This document shows, one piece after another, positions 1 through 8,238 of a stretch of 13,644 bases of DNA (its first letter is position 1; every line of letters begins with the position of its first letter). The stretch lies in the NCBI GenBank assembly GCA_016871135.1, contig VFZQ01000053.1, positions 1 through 13,644 on the forward strand, written 5' to 3'. Under the pieces are notes generated by a model. That model made no database searches and was not told the DNA's origin. It was given only the letters and a program-made list of their open reading frames with translations. The DNA comes from Acidobacteriota bacterium. Lineage in GTDB: Bacteria; Acidobacteriota; Terriglobia; Bryobacterales; Bryobacteraceae. The position numbers and the translations under genes are program-made.

Positions 1-1269
1 GCCCGCGTAGGGCCAGAGTTTGTAGTAAGGGAAAGGCGTCGACGACACCGACGCCCAGGGCCGGGGATACAGCGGCTGCGTGGTCGGCGAGCCCATTTCA
101 TCGAGCCGCGCGTACACCTCGGCCACCGGAGTTGGGTCGCGATAAGGCCGCAGGAAATTGCCCTTCACGCCCGCCTCCGGAGCACCGCCGTTGTCGGACA
201 TGAGAAAGATCGCGGTGTTGTCGAACAGGTTGTTGTCTTTCAAATACTGCACAACGCGCCCGATCTGTTCGTCGGTGTGCTCGAGGAATCCGGCAAAGGC
301 GGCCATGTAACGCGCGGCGACGGCGCGCTCCTGATCGGAGAGACTCTCCCACGCCGGATCGCCCGGATTCATCGGCGGCAGCTTCGTGTTGGGCGGAATC
401 ACGCCAAGCGCAAGTTGCCGCTTGTAGCGCGCTTCGCGAATGCGCTCCCAGCCGGTCTTGTACGTCTCGGCGTACTTGTCGACATACGGCTTGGGCACTT
501 GAATCGGCGTGTGCGTGGCGCCGAAGGCGAGGTAGAGAAAGGAGGGCTTCTGCGCGTCCGCGGCCTTGTGTTCGCCGAGGTACTTCAGCGACTGATCAAC
601 GATATCGACCGAGAAGTGATAGCCCGGCTTCGTGGGCCGGGCGATCGCGTGATTGTCCTCGAACAGATCGGGTTTGTACTGATCGGTCCAGCCCGACTGA
701 AACCCGTACCAGCGATGAAAGCCCTTCTGCAGCGGCCAGTGCGTGCGGTCGCCGGAAGCCTTCGTGTCGGCCAGCGGAACCAGATGCCACTTGCCCGCGC
801 CGTAGGTGCTGTAGCCGTTTGCGCCGAGGATCTGCGCAACGGTCGCCGCCGCAGGCGTGACGCGCCCACGCGAGTGCGGATAGCCCTCGTCGTCGCCGGC
901 GAGTTGCTTCAATCCGATGGCGTGATTGTTGCGGCCGGTAAGCAGTGCGCCGCGCGTGGGCGAACAGATGGCCTTGCTGTGAAAGTTGTTGTAGAGAAGC
1001 CCGCGCGTGGCGAGCCCGTCGATATTGGGTGTGGCGATCTCCGAGCCGAAGCACTGAAGATCGCCGAAGCCCGTGTCGTCGAGCAGGATGTAGACGATGT
1101 TCGGCGCGCCCGCGCGCGCCCGAGTATTCGCCAACGGCGCGGGTTTCGAATCGGCCGCCGTGCGTCCGATCGCCCCCGCGAAAGTCTGCGGCGCCGGCGC
1201 GGGACAGTTCTGCGCGCGGGTTGTCGAGGCGAGAAGCATTGAGCTGAAGAGCTGGCGGCGGGTGAGCAT
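1..1269 (-). CDS. Tat-exported arylsulfatase (sulfatase family S1), C-terminus cut by window edge
   Basis: A single open frame runs from the ATG at 1269 off the left edge (423 residues visible). Residues 1-20 look like a Tat signal (TRRQLF followed by a short hydrophobic stretch ending in TTRAQ). Sulfatase hallmarks follow in order: metal-binding DDTGFGD at about 64-70, the Cys-type signature CSPTRAALLTGR with Cys102 as the residue normally converted to formylglycine, GKWH at about 159-162, ATHTP at about 251-255, and SDNGG at about 358-362. Family knowledge: these enzymes hydrolyse sulfate esters using Ca2+ and need a formylglycine-generating enzyme, which is not in this window. The TGRNNHAIG extension after the signature resembles the longer AtsA-like arylsulfatases (weak inference). 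The gene is divergent from the secreted hydrolase across 57 bp. An AGGA lies only 2 nt from the ATG, so the ribosome site is not ideal; the start was chosen because it gives the complete Tat signal. Substrate unknown. Confidence 0.93.
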   Translation of the reverse strand, partial: MLTRRQLFSSMLLASTTRAQNCPAPAPQTFAGAIGRTAADSKPAPLANTRARAGAPNIVYILLDDTGFGDLQCFGSEIATPNIDGLATRGLLYNNFHSKAICSPTRGALLTGRNNHAIGLKQLAGDDEGYPHSRGRVTPAAATVAQILGANGYSTYGAGKWHLVPLADTKASGDRTHWPLQKGFHRWYGFQSGWTDQYKPDLFEDNHAIARPTKPGYHFSVDIVDQSLKYLGEHKAADAQKPSFLYLAFGATHTPIQVPKPYVDKYAETYKTGWERIREARYKRQLALGVIPPNTKLPPMNPGDPAWESLSDQERAVAARYMAAFAGFLEHTDEQIGRVVQYLKDNNLFDNTAIFLMSDNGGAPEAGVKGNFLRPYRDPTPVAEVYARLDEMGSPTTQPLYPRPWASVSSTPFPYYKLWPYAG

Positions 1270-1279
1270 CTTCCTAATG

Positions 1280-1315
1280 GTCTATCACGCGCTGAACAAA
1301 CACAAAGCGATAGAC
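1280..1315. promoter_or_regulatory. Inverted repeat in the sulfatase/hydrolase divergent intergenic region (candidate operator)
   Basis: GTCTATC at 1280-1286 is matched by its exact reverse complement GATAGAC at 1309-1315, with 22 nt between. It lies in the 57-bp gap between two divergent start codons, where a shared operator would be expected. No convincing -10/-35 pair was found for either gene. A 7-bp repeat in such a gap could arise by chance, so the regulatory reading is inference. Confidence 0.3.
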
Positions 1316-1326
1316 TAGCGTCGATC

Positions 1327-3291
1327 ATGCGACTCTGGATTGCGTTCGCCGCCTCACTCGCTCTGTACGCCGATGACCCATTCCTGCAGTGGATGGACCG
1401 CATCGCGCAACAACAACTCGACGAACGCGCCGCGCGACTGGCCGCGATCCAAACGCCTGAGCAAGTCAAACAACGCCAGGCTCAAATCAAAACGAAGTTC
1501 CTCGAGATCATCGGCGGACTGCCCGATTACAAAGGCCCGCTCAACGCGCGCGTCACCGGCGTCATCAACGCCGGCGGCTACGCGATCGAGAAGGTGATCT
1601 TTGAAAGCCTGTCCGGCTACTACGTCACGGCCAATGTTTATCGGCCTTTGACGAAGGGCCGCTACCCGGCCGTTCTGCTGCAATCGGGCCACACGCAGGA
1701 GGGGAAACCCGAACCGCAGATCACCGCCGCCAACCTCGCGCTGCAAGGCTACGTCGCGATGACCTTCGATCCCGTCGGCCAGGGCGAACGGGAACAGACG
1801 TATCTGCCGATGCTCGGGCGCGCGCTATCGGGCGGCTCCGTCAACGAACATCTCGCGATGGGCGCGCAGAACATTTGGATGAATCAGAGCGTCGTGCGCT
1901 ACTTCGTTAACGACGCGCGGCGTGCGATCGACTATCTCGTCAGCCGCGCCGATGTCGATCCGAATGCGATCGGCGCCGCCGGTTGCTCCGGCGCGGGCGC
2001 GCTCACGACATACACGGCGGCGCTTGATGACCGCATCAAAGCCGCCGCGCCCGCCTGTTTCCTGATGACCTACCGCGCTCTCTTCTCCGGTCCGACAACC
2101 GATTCGGAAATGAGCCCGCCCTCCTTCATCGCCGCCGGTTTCGACCAGGCCGATCTGTACATCATGTCCGCGCCGAAGCCGTGGCTATTGATGGCGACCG
2201 AAGAAGACTACTTCCCGCCCAAGACCGCGCGGCCGGTCTACGAAGAGTCCCGGAGAATCTTCGAAATTCTGAAAGCCCCCGAAAGGATCCGGTTTCACGT
2301 CGGTCCCGGCCCGCATGGAACGCCCGTCGAATCGCGTACCGAGATCTATCGATGGATGGCGAAGTGGCTGAAACACTCCGACGCGCCAGTCGAAGAAGTA
2401 CCCGTGAAGCAGTACTCAAATCTCGAACTGCGTGTGACAAAAACCGGAAGCGTCGCCGACGAGCCGGGCAGCCGCCGTTTGCACGAAATCTTGAAGGAAG
2501 AACTGCGCAAGAAACGCAAGCCCGCTACGCGCGACGATCTGAAAGCCGAACTGAAGCGGCTCGGTGTCGCCGCCCCCGGCGCGCCGATCGTAAAAACAAA
2601 CGGCAATGAGATTGTTGTTGATGTCGAACCCGGCGTGCCCGTGCGAGCCAAGCTATACGTCCCATCGGGCAACGGCAAAAAGCCCGCCGTCGTTATCGTC
2701 GAAGACATGCCGATGCCGCAACCGCTCTTCGTCAGCCGCACACGTCCCACCGCGCCGTTAGCCGAAGCGCTCTACAAGAAAGGCCACATCGTTCTGGAAC
2801 TCGAACTGCGCGATTCGCCCCTGCAAGTGGAAAGCCGCGCGTTCACCGGCAACTGGCTCGCCAACGGGCGCGCGAATCTGATCGGCCTCAACCTGCCAGC
2901 CATGCGCGCGCGCGACATCCTGCGCGCCGTCGATCTGCTGGAAGCCCGCGGCGACGTAAGCGAGACCCGAGGCGCCGCGCGGGGCGTCAAAGGCATCTGG
3001 CTGCTGATGGCCGCCGCCGTCGACGCACGCCTGAAAAAGGTCTGGGTCGATCGCACGCCGCACAGTGTACTTGCCGCCTATGACCGCCCCATCGGCAACT
3101 TCTTCTTCGACGCACTAATTCCCGGCTTCGCGCTGAAGTACGACTTCCGCGATTTCGTCGAGCCCGCCCGCCTGCTATGGAGCGATCCGACCGATTGGAT
3201 GAACCGCGTCGTCGACGCCGGAACGGCCTATTACTACCGCTACACCGGTGAGCCCGACGACGCGTTAATCGAAGCGTTCGTCACCAGATAG
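1327..3291 (+). CDS. Secreted alpha/beta hydrolase (acetyl-xylan-esterase/prolyl-oligopeptidase-like) with a degenerate second domain
   Basis: This 654-residue protein has a signal peptide (MRLWIAFAASLALYA, likely cleaved before DDP). Domain 1 (about 40-352) is an alpha/beta hydrolase: a strand plus oxyanion region LLQSGHTQEG near 117-126, FDPVGQGE near 148-155, a nucleophile elbow GCSGAG with Ser221, a candidate acid Asp294 in TEEDYF, and catalytic His330 in GPGPHG. The elbow has Ala where the usual GxSxG has its second Gly. A linker rich in Lys/Arg/Glu follows (about 360-425). Domain 2 (about 430-654) restarts like another hydrolase (AKLYVPSG, then PAVVIVEDMP), but the position expected to carry the nucleophile reads VKGIWLLMAAA and lacks Ser, so it is probably non-catalytic. 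Such proteins usually cleave acyl esters from sugars or other polymers; the substrate here is unknown. The start gives the complete signal peptide, and no clear Shine-Dalgarno precedes it. It converges on the minus-strand gene ending at 3395. Confidence 0.88.
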   Translation: MRLWIAFAASLALYADDPFLQWMDRIAQQQLDERAARLAAIQTPEQVKQRQAQIKTKFLEIIGGLPDYKGPLNARVTGVINAGGYAIEKVIFESLSGYYVTANVYRPLTKGRYPAVLLQSGHTQEGKPEPQITAANLALQGYVAMTFDPVGQGEREQTYLPMLGRALSGGSVNEHLAMGAQNIWMNQSVVRYFVNDARRAIDYLVSRADVDPNAIGAAGCSGAGALTTYTAALDDRIKAAAPACFLMTYRALFSGPTTDSEMSPPSFIAAGFDQADLYIMSAPKPWLLMATEEDYFPPKTARPVYEESRRIFEILKAPERIRFHVGPGPHGTPVESRTEIYRWMAKWLKHSDAPVEEVPVKQYSNLELRVTKTGSVADEPGSRRLHEILKEELRKKRKPATRDDLKAELKRLGVAAPGAPIVKTNGNEIVVDVEPGVPVRAKLYVPSGNGKKPAVVIVEDMPMPQPLFVSRTRPTAPLAEALYKKGHIVLELELRDSPLQVESRAFTGNWLANGRANLIGLNLPAMRARDILRAVDLLEARGDVSETRGAARGVKGIWLLMAAAVDARLKKVWVDRTPHSVLAAYDRPIGNFFFDALIPGFALKYDFRDFVEPARLLWSDPTDWMNRVVDAGTAYYYRYTGEPDDALIEAFVTR

Positions 3292-3349
3292 CCGCGCATC
3301 ACACGAGTAGTGCGTCATCAACAAAGACGGGAATTTCGTAGGATACTTT

Positions 3350-3390
3350 AAAACCGTGATGGCGCCCGGAGCCGGGCCGGGCGCCATCAC
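3350..3390 (-). terminator. Rho-independent terminator of the receptor/UxuA-like operon
   Basis: A perfect 14-bp inverted repeat (GTGATGGCGCCCGG at 3356-3369 with its exact complement at 3377-3390) encloses a 7-nt loop. On the minus strand the GC-rich stem is followed by GG and then TTTT (3353-3350), starting 5 nt after the stop codon of the UxuA-like gene. The plus-strand side of the hairpin has no T-run, so it mainly serves the minus-strand transcript. It may also separate this transcript from the convergent hydrolase gene. Confidence 0.85.
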
Positions 3391-3394
3391 GAAA

Positions 3395-4537
3395 CTACGC
3401 CCGCGCGGTCCGCTGCGAGGACTTCAACATCGAGTTCATGCAACCCAGCAGGTACGCCAGCCCGACGCTCGGACGGAACTGCCCATCGGCGCCAACGCCG
3501 CGGCTTGTATCCGGCGCGCCCGGAATCTGGCCCACCGCCGGAATGTGATCCGGAATCACAATGCCGTCGAACTTCACATCGACCAGCGCCTGCATCACTT
3601 TGCTCATGTCGTAGTAGCCGTCGTCGATCAACGCTTCGGTAAAGTGCGGCAGCGGCGCCGTGACATTCCGGAAGTGCACTTTGAACAGCTTCTTCTTCGC
3701 GGCGAAGTACTTGATGACGTCGACGCAATCGGCGCCGGTCCACTTGCCGCCTTCCAGCCACGAGCCCACGCAGAAGCAGACGCCGATGTTCGGGCTGTTC
3801 GCAATTTCGATCGCCTTCTTGTAGCCCTCGAAATTCGAGAAGATGCATCGCGGCACGCCGGCCAGCATCGGCTGCGGCGGATCGTCCGGGTGAATGCCGA
3901 TGCGCACGCCGGCTTCCTCGGCCACGGGCACAACTTTTTTGATGAAGTACTCGTAGTTCTCCCAGATCTCTTTCTCGCTGTAGACACGCCCGTGCGACAG
4001 CGGCTCACTGTAGGTCTTGCCGCCCCAGAAACCCTTCCACTCGGGGCTCTTCGAGTTGCCGTCGCGCGCGCTGTAGCCGCGTTCGTTGATCACACGGCCG
4101 CTCGACCAGATGCCGTTGCCCATGTGCGCGTACGTCGAGTACGGAATCTTCGCCTTGCCCAGGTAGCGGATGTAGTTGAGATAGTCTTCGATCTTCACAT
4201 CGCGCCCAGGCAGGTTCAACGTCACCTCGGGCATGTTGTGCAAGCTGCCCGACGGCCCGACGCCGCTGCCGATGTTGTAAACTCCGAAGCCCGCCGCTTC
4301 CCAGGTCTCGCGCTGCTTGATGAAGCCCTCGGCGTTCGCCGTCGCCTGCTGCGGCGCAACGCTCAACCACTTCACGCCGAGCTGCTTCAGGTACGTTGCG
4401 TACTCCGGGGAAAATTGATTGACGCTGACGCCGATCTTGATGCCGGGCGGGATCGGGATCATCGGTTTCGCCGCCGCCAGCGCGGCCGCCGGCATTGCCG
4501 CCGCGCCCGCAAGTAAGTCTCTACGTGTTGCACTCAT
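3395..4537 (-). CDS. Tat-exported mannonate-dehydratase-like protein (UxuA/xylose-isomerase-like TIM barrel)
   Basis: A 380-residue protein with a Tat signal (SATRRDLLAGAAAMPAAALAAA, residues 2-23). The mature part matches the UxuA family, whose E. coli member is about 394 residues. Visible landmarks are ENYEYFIKKVVPVAEEAGV (193-211), IHPDDPP (215-221), LCxGS-equivalent CFCVGS (254-259), VHFRNV (287-292), DGYYDM (306-311) and PDHIP (329-333), then RPSVGLAYLLG near 355-365. His216, Cys256, His288 and Asp330 occupy the places of the known metal ligands of mannonate dehydratase, which converts D-mannonate to 2-keto-3-deoxygluconate with Mn2+. Classical UxuA is cytoplasmic, so the export signal and a divergent N-terminal third suggest a different or polymer-linked substrate; plain sugar isomerase/epimerase annotation is the cautious alternative. 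It starts 3 nt after the receptor stop; GGAG at 4547-4550 inside the receptor's last codons sits 9 nt upstream of the ATG, so translation is probably coupled. Confidence 0.85.
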   Translation of the reverse strand: MSATRRDLLAGAAAMPAAALAAAKPMIPIPPGIKIGVSVNQFSPEYATYLKQLGVKWLSVAPQQATANAEGFIKQRETWEAAGFGVYNIGSGVGPSGSLHNMPEVTLNLPGRDVKIEDYLNYIRYLGKAKIPYSTYAHMGNGIWSSGRVINERGYSARDGNSKSPEWKGFWGGKTYSEPLSHGRVYSEKEIWENYEYFIKKVVPVAEEAGVRIGIHPDDPPQPMLAGVPRCIFSNFEGYKKAIEIANSPNIGVCFCVGSWLEGGKWTGADCVDVIKYFAAKKKLFKVHFRNVTAPLPHFTEALIDDGYYDMSKVMQALVDVKFDGIVIPDHIPAVGQIPGAPDTSRGVGADGQFRPSVGLAYLLGCMNSMLKSSQRTARA

Positions 4538-4540
4538 GAT

Positions 4541-7500
4541 TTAGAACTCCGCTCGAATGGAAATTTGCACATTGGCTTGTGCGGTACCGAAATTGGAGAA
4601 GTCTCCCACGACGCCCGTGAAGCGGGCCCAAGCGTTTGTATTGGTCAGATTATATGACGTATTCGGCGCCGCGAGGTTGGGCCGTTTGTGCGGCAGGTTG
4701 TGGCCGTCGACGCGAAAGCTGAACTTGTACTTCTCGGCCACCAGCCAGCTCTTGGTCGCGAAGACCTGCATCCAGTACAAACCGGGCGCCTGCAAGATGC
4801 GCGAGCCCATCGAACCCGCCGTGTAGGCGGGTGGGTAGGCGAACGCGCTCATGTGGAAGAACGGCGTCTGCGCCGCGGCCGGGAACCGCTGACCCATGTC
4901 CCAGTTCTGCACCTTGGCGTCCGGGGCCGGGACCAGCATGTTCACGCGCGACGGCGCCAGGTATCGATGCGGACTCCCGGAGTGCGAAACCGTAATCGGC
5001 TGGCCCGACATCGTGTTCTCGCTGATGTTCACTTTCCACCCGCCCAGCACCGAGTTGATCAACCCGCCCCGGTTCATCCACTTCTGCCCCTTGCCGAACG
5101 GTAGTTCATAGACGACGAACGCGCCGAACATGTGGCGGTAATCGTAGGAGGTCCGCGACTTGCCTCCGCGGCTGTAATAGTAAACACCTTCGTCGTCGTT
5201 GCTCAGCGACTTCGACATGTTGTAGCTCGTGTTGAACACCAAGCCCTTGCCGTATCGCTTTTCGACCGAGAAATTACCGCTGTGCCAGGTGTTGTGATTG
5301 AAGTTCGAAAGGTAGTTGATCGCCCCGAAGTGCGGATAGATCTGGAAGTTTTGTTGCGCGACAAAAGCCTGATCCTGCCGGGCGCGGTCATTGCCGAACG
5401 CCAGTTCCGGCGCGATCCCGTTGATGTTCCAACTGCGCTCCAGGCCAACTCCCGCCGATCCTTGATATTGAATCTCGATCATCCAGGTATTGGCCGGCTG
5501 ATACTGGAAGCCGCCCGACCAGTTCATTACGTACGGAATCCGGAAGTTTGGATCGCGATACGTTGCCGTCCGCTGCCCGAAATTCGATCCGGTGTAGGGC
5601 ACCGTGCCGTCCGGATTGATCCGGTAGGTTAATTGTCCCGGCCCTTGGGAGAGCCGGAACTGATGGCGGGGGTCGCCCACCGGCTGATTGATGTTGATCG
5701 TGCCCGCGTACTCGTCGAATCCGCCGCGGCCGGGACTATCCACCGCCAGAATGCCGAACGACGTACGCCACACCCACTTCGGATTGATCGTCCACGCCAA
5801 GCCCAGCCGCGGCTGGAAGTTGTTCAAGTCCCGCTTGCCGATCGGTCCGGTTGGGTGAGTGATCGCGCCGCGCCGGCCCGTCACCGGGTCGATCGCGTCC
5901 GGGTCGAACTGCGACTGCTGATTCCAACGCGTGCTATACGGCGAGAAGTACGACCAGCGAACGCCGAGATTCAGCGTCAGGTTCGGCCGAACCTTCCAGT
6001 CGTCCTGGAAGTAAAGCTCCTGATTCCACAGCCGCGGCAGGAACGTCGAGAACTGCTTCGTAAACGTCGCGCTCGTTACGGTCCCCATCAGAAACCCCGC
6101 GAAGTTGTTGCCGGTGTTTTGGGCGAACGGCAGCGTCGTCGCTCCGCCGAAATCGTATTGCCCGCTCGGCAGCGCCGTCGCCTTGTCGTTGAACAGCGTG
6201 CGAATCATCTCCCAGCCCATCTTCAGGTTGTGCTTGCCCACAATGTAGGTCAGATTGTTCTGCACCACCTTGTCTTCGCCCACCTGCCGGAACCGCCCCA
6301 TGGCCCCAATGCTGAAGCCGATGTTGAAGAACGGAAACGTGTCGACCTCAACGCCGGGAATCGTCAACGCCTGCAACGCGGAATCCGGCCGTGTCGGATT
6401 CGAAGCCGCGCGCCGGTTATACCCGAGCCGGAACTCGTTAAACAGGCGGCTCGTCCAGATCGAGCTATAACTGAATACTCCGTTGATCGTATCCACCGGG
6501 TTGATCTCGCGCGAAGCGTTGAACTCGGACTTCGCGAAATTGTCCCCGTTCTGCCCGCGATGCCAGCCGTGCGAGTATCGAACCATGATCTTGTGATTGC
6601 CCGAGAACTGATGGTCGAACTTCTCGTCCCACCGGTCGCGCATCAAACACCGGCAGCTTTCGGCGCGCTGCAGGTTGAGGTTCGGACCCGTTCTTGCCGG
6701 CGAGCCCACTTGATTCGGCGGCAGCCAGATGCCGAGGTCGAGGAATTTCAGCGCGATCGGATCCATCAAGCTGCGCGGCACGACATTGTTCGGCAGCGGA
6801 TCGCGCGTCCATGTCGTACCCACCTGCCGCGTCGAGAAAGGATTGTAGATCGGCAGACCACCACCCGGCGCTTCCTTGAACGAAAAATCGCCGTTCAGCA
6901 TTTCGGGCGTCGGAACGGTCGTCACACGGTAGTTGATCGTGTGCTCGTGGTTGATTGCGTAATCGGAAAGCCAGAATGTCCTGTTGCGGCCATTGTAGAT
7001 TTTCGGGATGACCACCGGCCCATGCGCGACAAGATCGAACGTCTGATAACTCCACGGCGCCTGCGCCGGCAACGGATTTTGCGTGATGAAGTTCCGATGC
7101 ACCCACTTGCCGTTCAAGTAGCGGTCTTCGAAGGAGGCGTGCAGTTGATTGGTGCCCGTCTTGTAAACCATGCGCATCGAGCCCCCGCCGGTGTGCCCGT
7201 ACTCGGCCGACGTACCCGTCGTCAGCACCTTCACTTCTTCCATCGCATCGGTGGATCCCTGCGTCACGCCGTCGACCTGATTGACGACGCCCGTGTACGG
7301 TGACTTCGCCACCACGCCGTCCATCTGAAAACCGATCGCGTTCTGCGCTTGCCCCTGAATATGGAAACCGCCCTGGCCCACGACTCCCACAATCCCCGGC
7401 ATGTATTGCAACAAATACACCGTGCGCTTCATGACACCCGGTGTCTCGACAAGGACCTCCGATGGCAGCACATACGAACTCAGAACGTTCTCCGTGTTTA

Positions 7501-7864
7501 ACAGCGACGCTGACGCGCTCACCGTCACGCTATCGGTCACCGAACCGACTTCGAGATTAAAATCGACACGCGGCACGTCGGCCGATCGCAGCGTAATTCC
7601 ATCACGGACAATTTCCCTGAATCCCGCCGCCGTGACCCTGATCCGATATTCGCCGGGAACCAGGTAGGGAATGTAGTACCCGCCCTCGGCCGACGTCACG
7701 TTCTCGGTGATAAAATTCGTGGCGATGTTGACCACCGAGATCTTCGCGCCCGCAACCACCGCGCCGGTGCCGTCGCGAACCGTGCCGACCAATGTCGCGT
7801 TGCCGCTCGTTTGCGCCCAAACGGCGGGGCAAAGCAGCGCTAGAGCGAAGAGTGTGCGAGTCAT
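4541..7864 (-). CDS. Oar-like TonB-dependent receptor with carboxypeptidase-regulatory domain
   Basis: A complete 1107-residue outer-membrane protein. It has a signal peptide (MTRTLFALALLCPAVWAQ), then a CarboxypepD_reg-like beta-sandwich (about 22-105: LVGTVRDGTGAVVAGAKISV, then GGYYIPYLVPGEYRIRVTAAGF). A plug domain follows (about 112-240, including FHIQGQAQNAIGFQMDGV and the TSAEYGHTGGG segment), then a long barrel rich in aromatic and Asn residues, ending in SIRAEF with the C-terminal Phe typical of outer-membrane barrels. No TonB box is obvious. Family knowledge: such receptors import large or scarce ligands using TonB energy, and are abundant in Acidobacteriota, where most substrates are unknown. 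It is the first gene of a two-gene transcript with the exported UxuA-like protein, and a promoter lies immediately upstream. Barrel length and lack of breaks argue for a functional gene. The role in carbohydrate uptake is inferred from neighbours only. Confidence 0.93.
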   Translation of the reverse strand: MTRTLFALALLCPAVWAQTSGNATLVGTVRDGTGAVVAGAKISVVNIATNFITENVTSAEGGYYIPYLVPGEYRIRVTAAGFREIVRDGITLRSADVPRVDFNLEVGSVTDSVTVSASASLLNTENVLSSYVLPSEVLVETPGVMKRTVYLLQYMPGIVGVVGQGGFHIQGQAQNAIGFQMDGVVAKSPYTGVVNQVDGVTQGSTDAMEEVKVLTTGTSAEYGHTGGGSMRMVYKTGTNQLHASFEDRYLNGKWVHRNFITQNPLPAQAPWSYQTFDLVAHGPVVIPKIYNGRNRTFWLSDYAINHEHTINYRVTTVPTPEMLNGDFSFKEAPGGGLPIYNPFSTRQVGTTWTRDPLPNNVVPRSLMDPIALKFLDLGIWLPPNQVGSPARTGPNLNLQRAESCRCLMRDRWDEKFDHQFSGNHKIMVRYSHGWHRGQNGDNFAKSEFNASREINPVDTINGVFSYSSIWTSRLFNEFRLGYNRRAASNPTRPDSALQALTIPGVEVDTFPFFNIGFSIGAMGRFRQVGEDKVVQNNLTYIVGKHNLKMGWEMIRTLFNDKATALPSGQYDFGGATTLPFAQNTGNNFAGFLMGTVTSATFTKQFSTFLPRLWNQELYFQDDWKVRPNLTLNLGVRWSYFSPYSTRWNQQSQFDPDAIDPVTGRRGAITHPTGPIGKRDLNNFQPRLGLAWTINPKWVWRTSFGILAVDSPGRGGFDEYAGTININQPVGDPRHQFRLSQGPGQLTYRINPDGTVPYTGSNFGQRTATYRDPNFRIPYVMNWSGGFQYQPANTWMIEIQYQGSAGVGLERSWNINGIAPELAFGNDRARQDQAFVAQQNFQIYPHFGAINYLSNFNHNTWHSGNFSVEKRYGKGLVFNTSYNMSKSLSNDDEGVYYYSRGGKSRTSYDYRHMFGAFVVYELPFGKGQKWMNRGGLINSVLGGWKVNISENTMSGQPITVSHSGSPHRYLAPSRVNMLVPAPDAKVQNWDMGQRFPAAAQTPFFHMSAFAYPPAYTAGSMGSRILQAPGLYWMQVFATKSWLVAEKYKFSFRVDGHNLPHKRPNLAAPNTSYNLTNTNAWARFTGVVGDFSNFGTAQANVQISIRAEF

Positions 7865-7873
7865 AGCACGTCA

Positions 7874-7902
7874 AGCATATAAACGATGAACGCGTGAGTC
7901 AA
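7874..7902 (-). promoter_or_regulatory. Sigma70-type promoter of the TonB-dependent receptor, likely giving a leaderless mRNA
   Basis: Reading the minus strand, TTGACT (7902-7897, 5 of 6 matches to the -35 consensus) is followed after exactly 17 nt by TATGCT (7879-7874, 4 of 6 matches to the -10). The receptor ATG begins at 7864, only 9 nt beyond the -10 box. The expected transcription start is therefore within a few bases of the ATG, and no Shine-Dalgarno is visible between. An overlapping alternative -10 (TATATG) has a 15-nt spacer. Confidence 0.55.
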
Positions 7903-7950
7903 CGCCCCATCGAGTTTGTGCATTTCGTGGGCGGCGAGTAAGATGAGGAC

Positions 7951-8238
7951 ATGATCCACGCGGTGAAAGATCTGACGCCGGAACAGCGCCAAGCTGTCGA
8001 ATCGTTGTTAGGGCGAGCGGTCGACGATAACGAGGCAGTGAGCCTCAAGTCCGTTTGGACACCCGCCACCGGAACCCCTCCGTCAACACCGGAACAGCGG
8101 CACGAGGCCGCCGAATGGCTGGAACGACACTACGCGAAGGTCGCCGCACGGCAGCGGTCTTATTCCGATCAAGAGTTCGAAGCGACGCTCGCCGAAGCAC
8201 TCCAGGCAGCGCGTTCTGAATCCGGCCCATCGAATTGA
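7951..8238 (+). CDS. Putative antitoxin partner of the PIN toxin (95 residues)
   Basis: A small charged protein starting MIHAVKDLTPEQRQAVESLL, with an AGATGAGG ribosome site just upstream of the ATG. I see no ribbon-helix-helix, AbrB or Phd signature. The N-terminal part (LTPEQRQAVESLLGRAVDDNEAVSL, about 8-32) reads as a helix pair, a Pro/Thr-rich linker follows (37-47), and the C-terminal half (48-92) is strongly helical and acidic. Its stop codon overlaps the TTG start of the PIN gene by 4 nt (TTGA). Tight coupling upstream of a PIN toxin is the usual place for the cognate antitoxin, so the role comes from position rather than a recognised domain. It diverges from the receptor gene across 86 bp. 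Confidence 0.7.
   Translation: MIHAVKDLTPEQRQAVESLLGRAVDDNEAVSLKSVWTPATGTPPSTPEQRHEAAEWLERHYAKVAARQRSYSDQEFEATLAEALQAARSESGPSN

Noticed and set aside
277..1242. Long plus-strand open frame of 321 codons over the sulfatase
   Set aside because: It is Arg/Val-rich antisense reading of the real sulfatase, which has all family motifs on the other strand; high GC makes long shadow frames common here.
3356..4516. 386-codon plus-strand frame over the UxuA-like gene
   Set aside because: Its composition (very high Arg, His, Ala) is that of an antisense shadow, it begins inside the terminator hairpin, and the minus strand encodes a recognisable protein.
5633..7303. 556-codon plus-strand frame over the TonB receptor
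   Set aside because: Arg-rich shadow of the receptor with no domain signal; the receptor frame continues unbroken through the full length.
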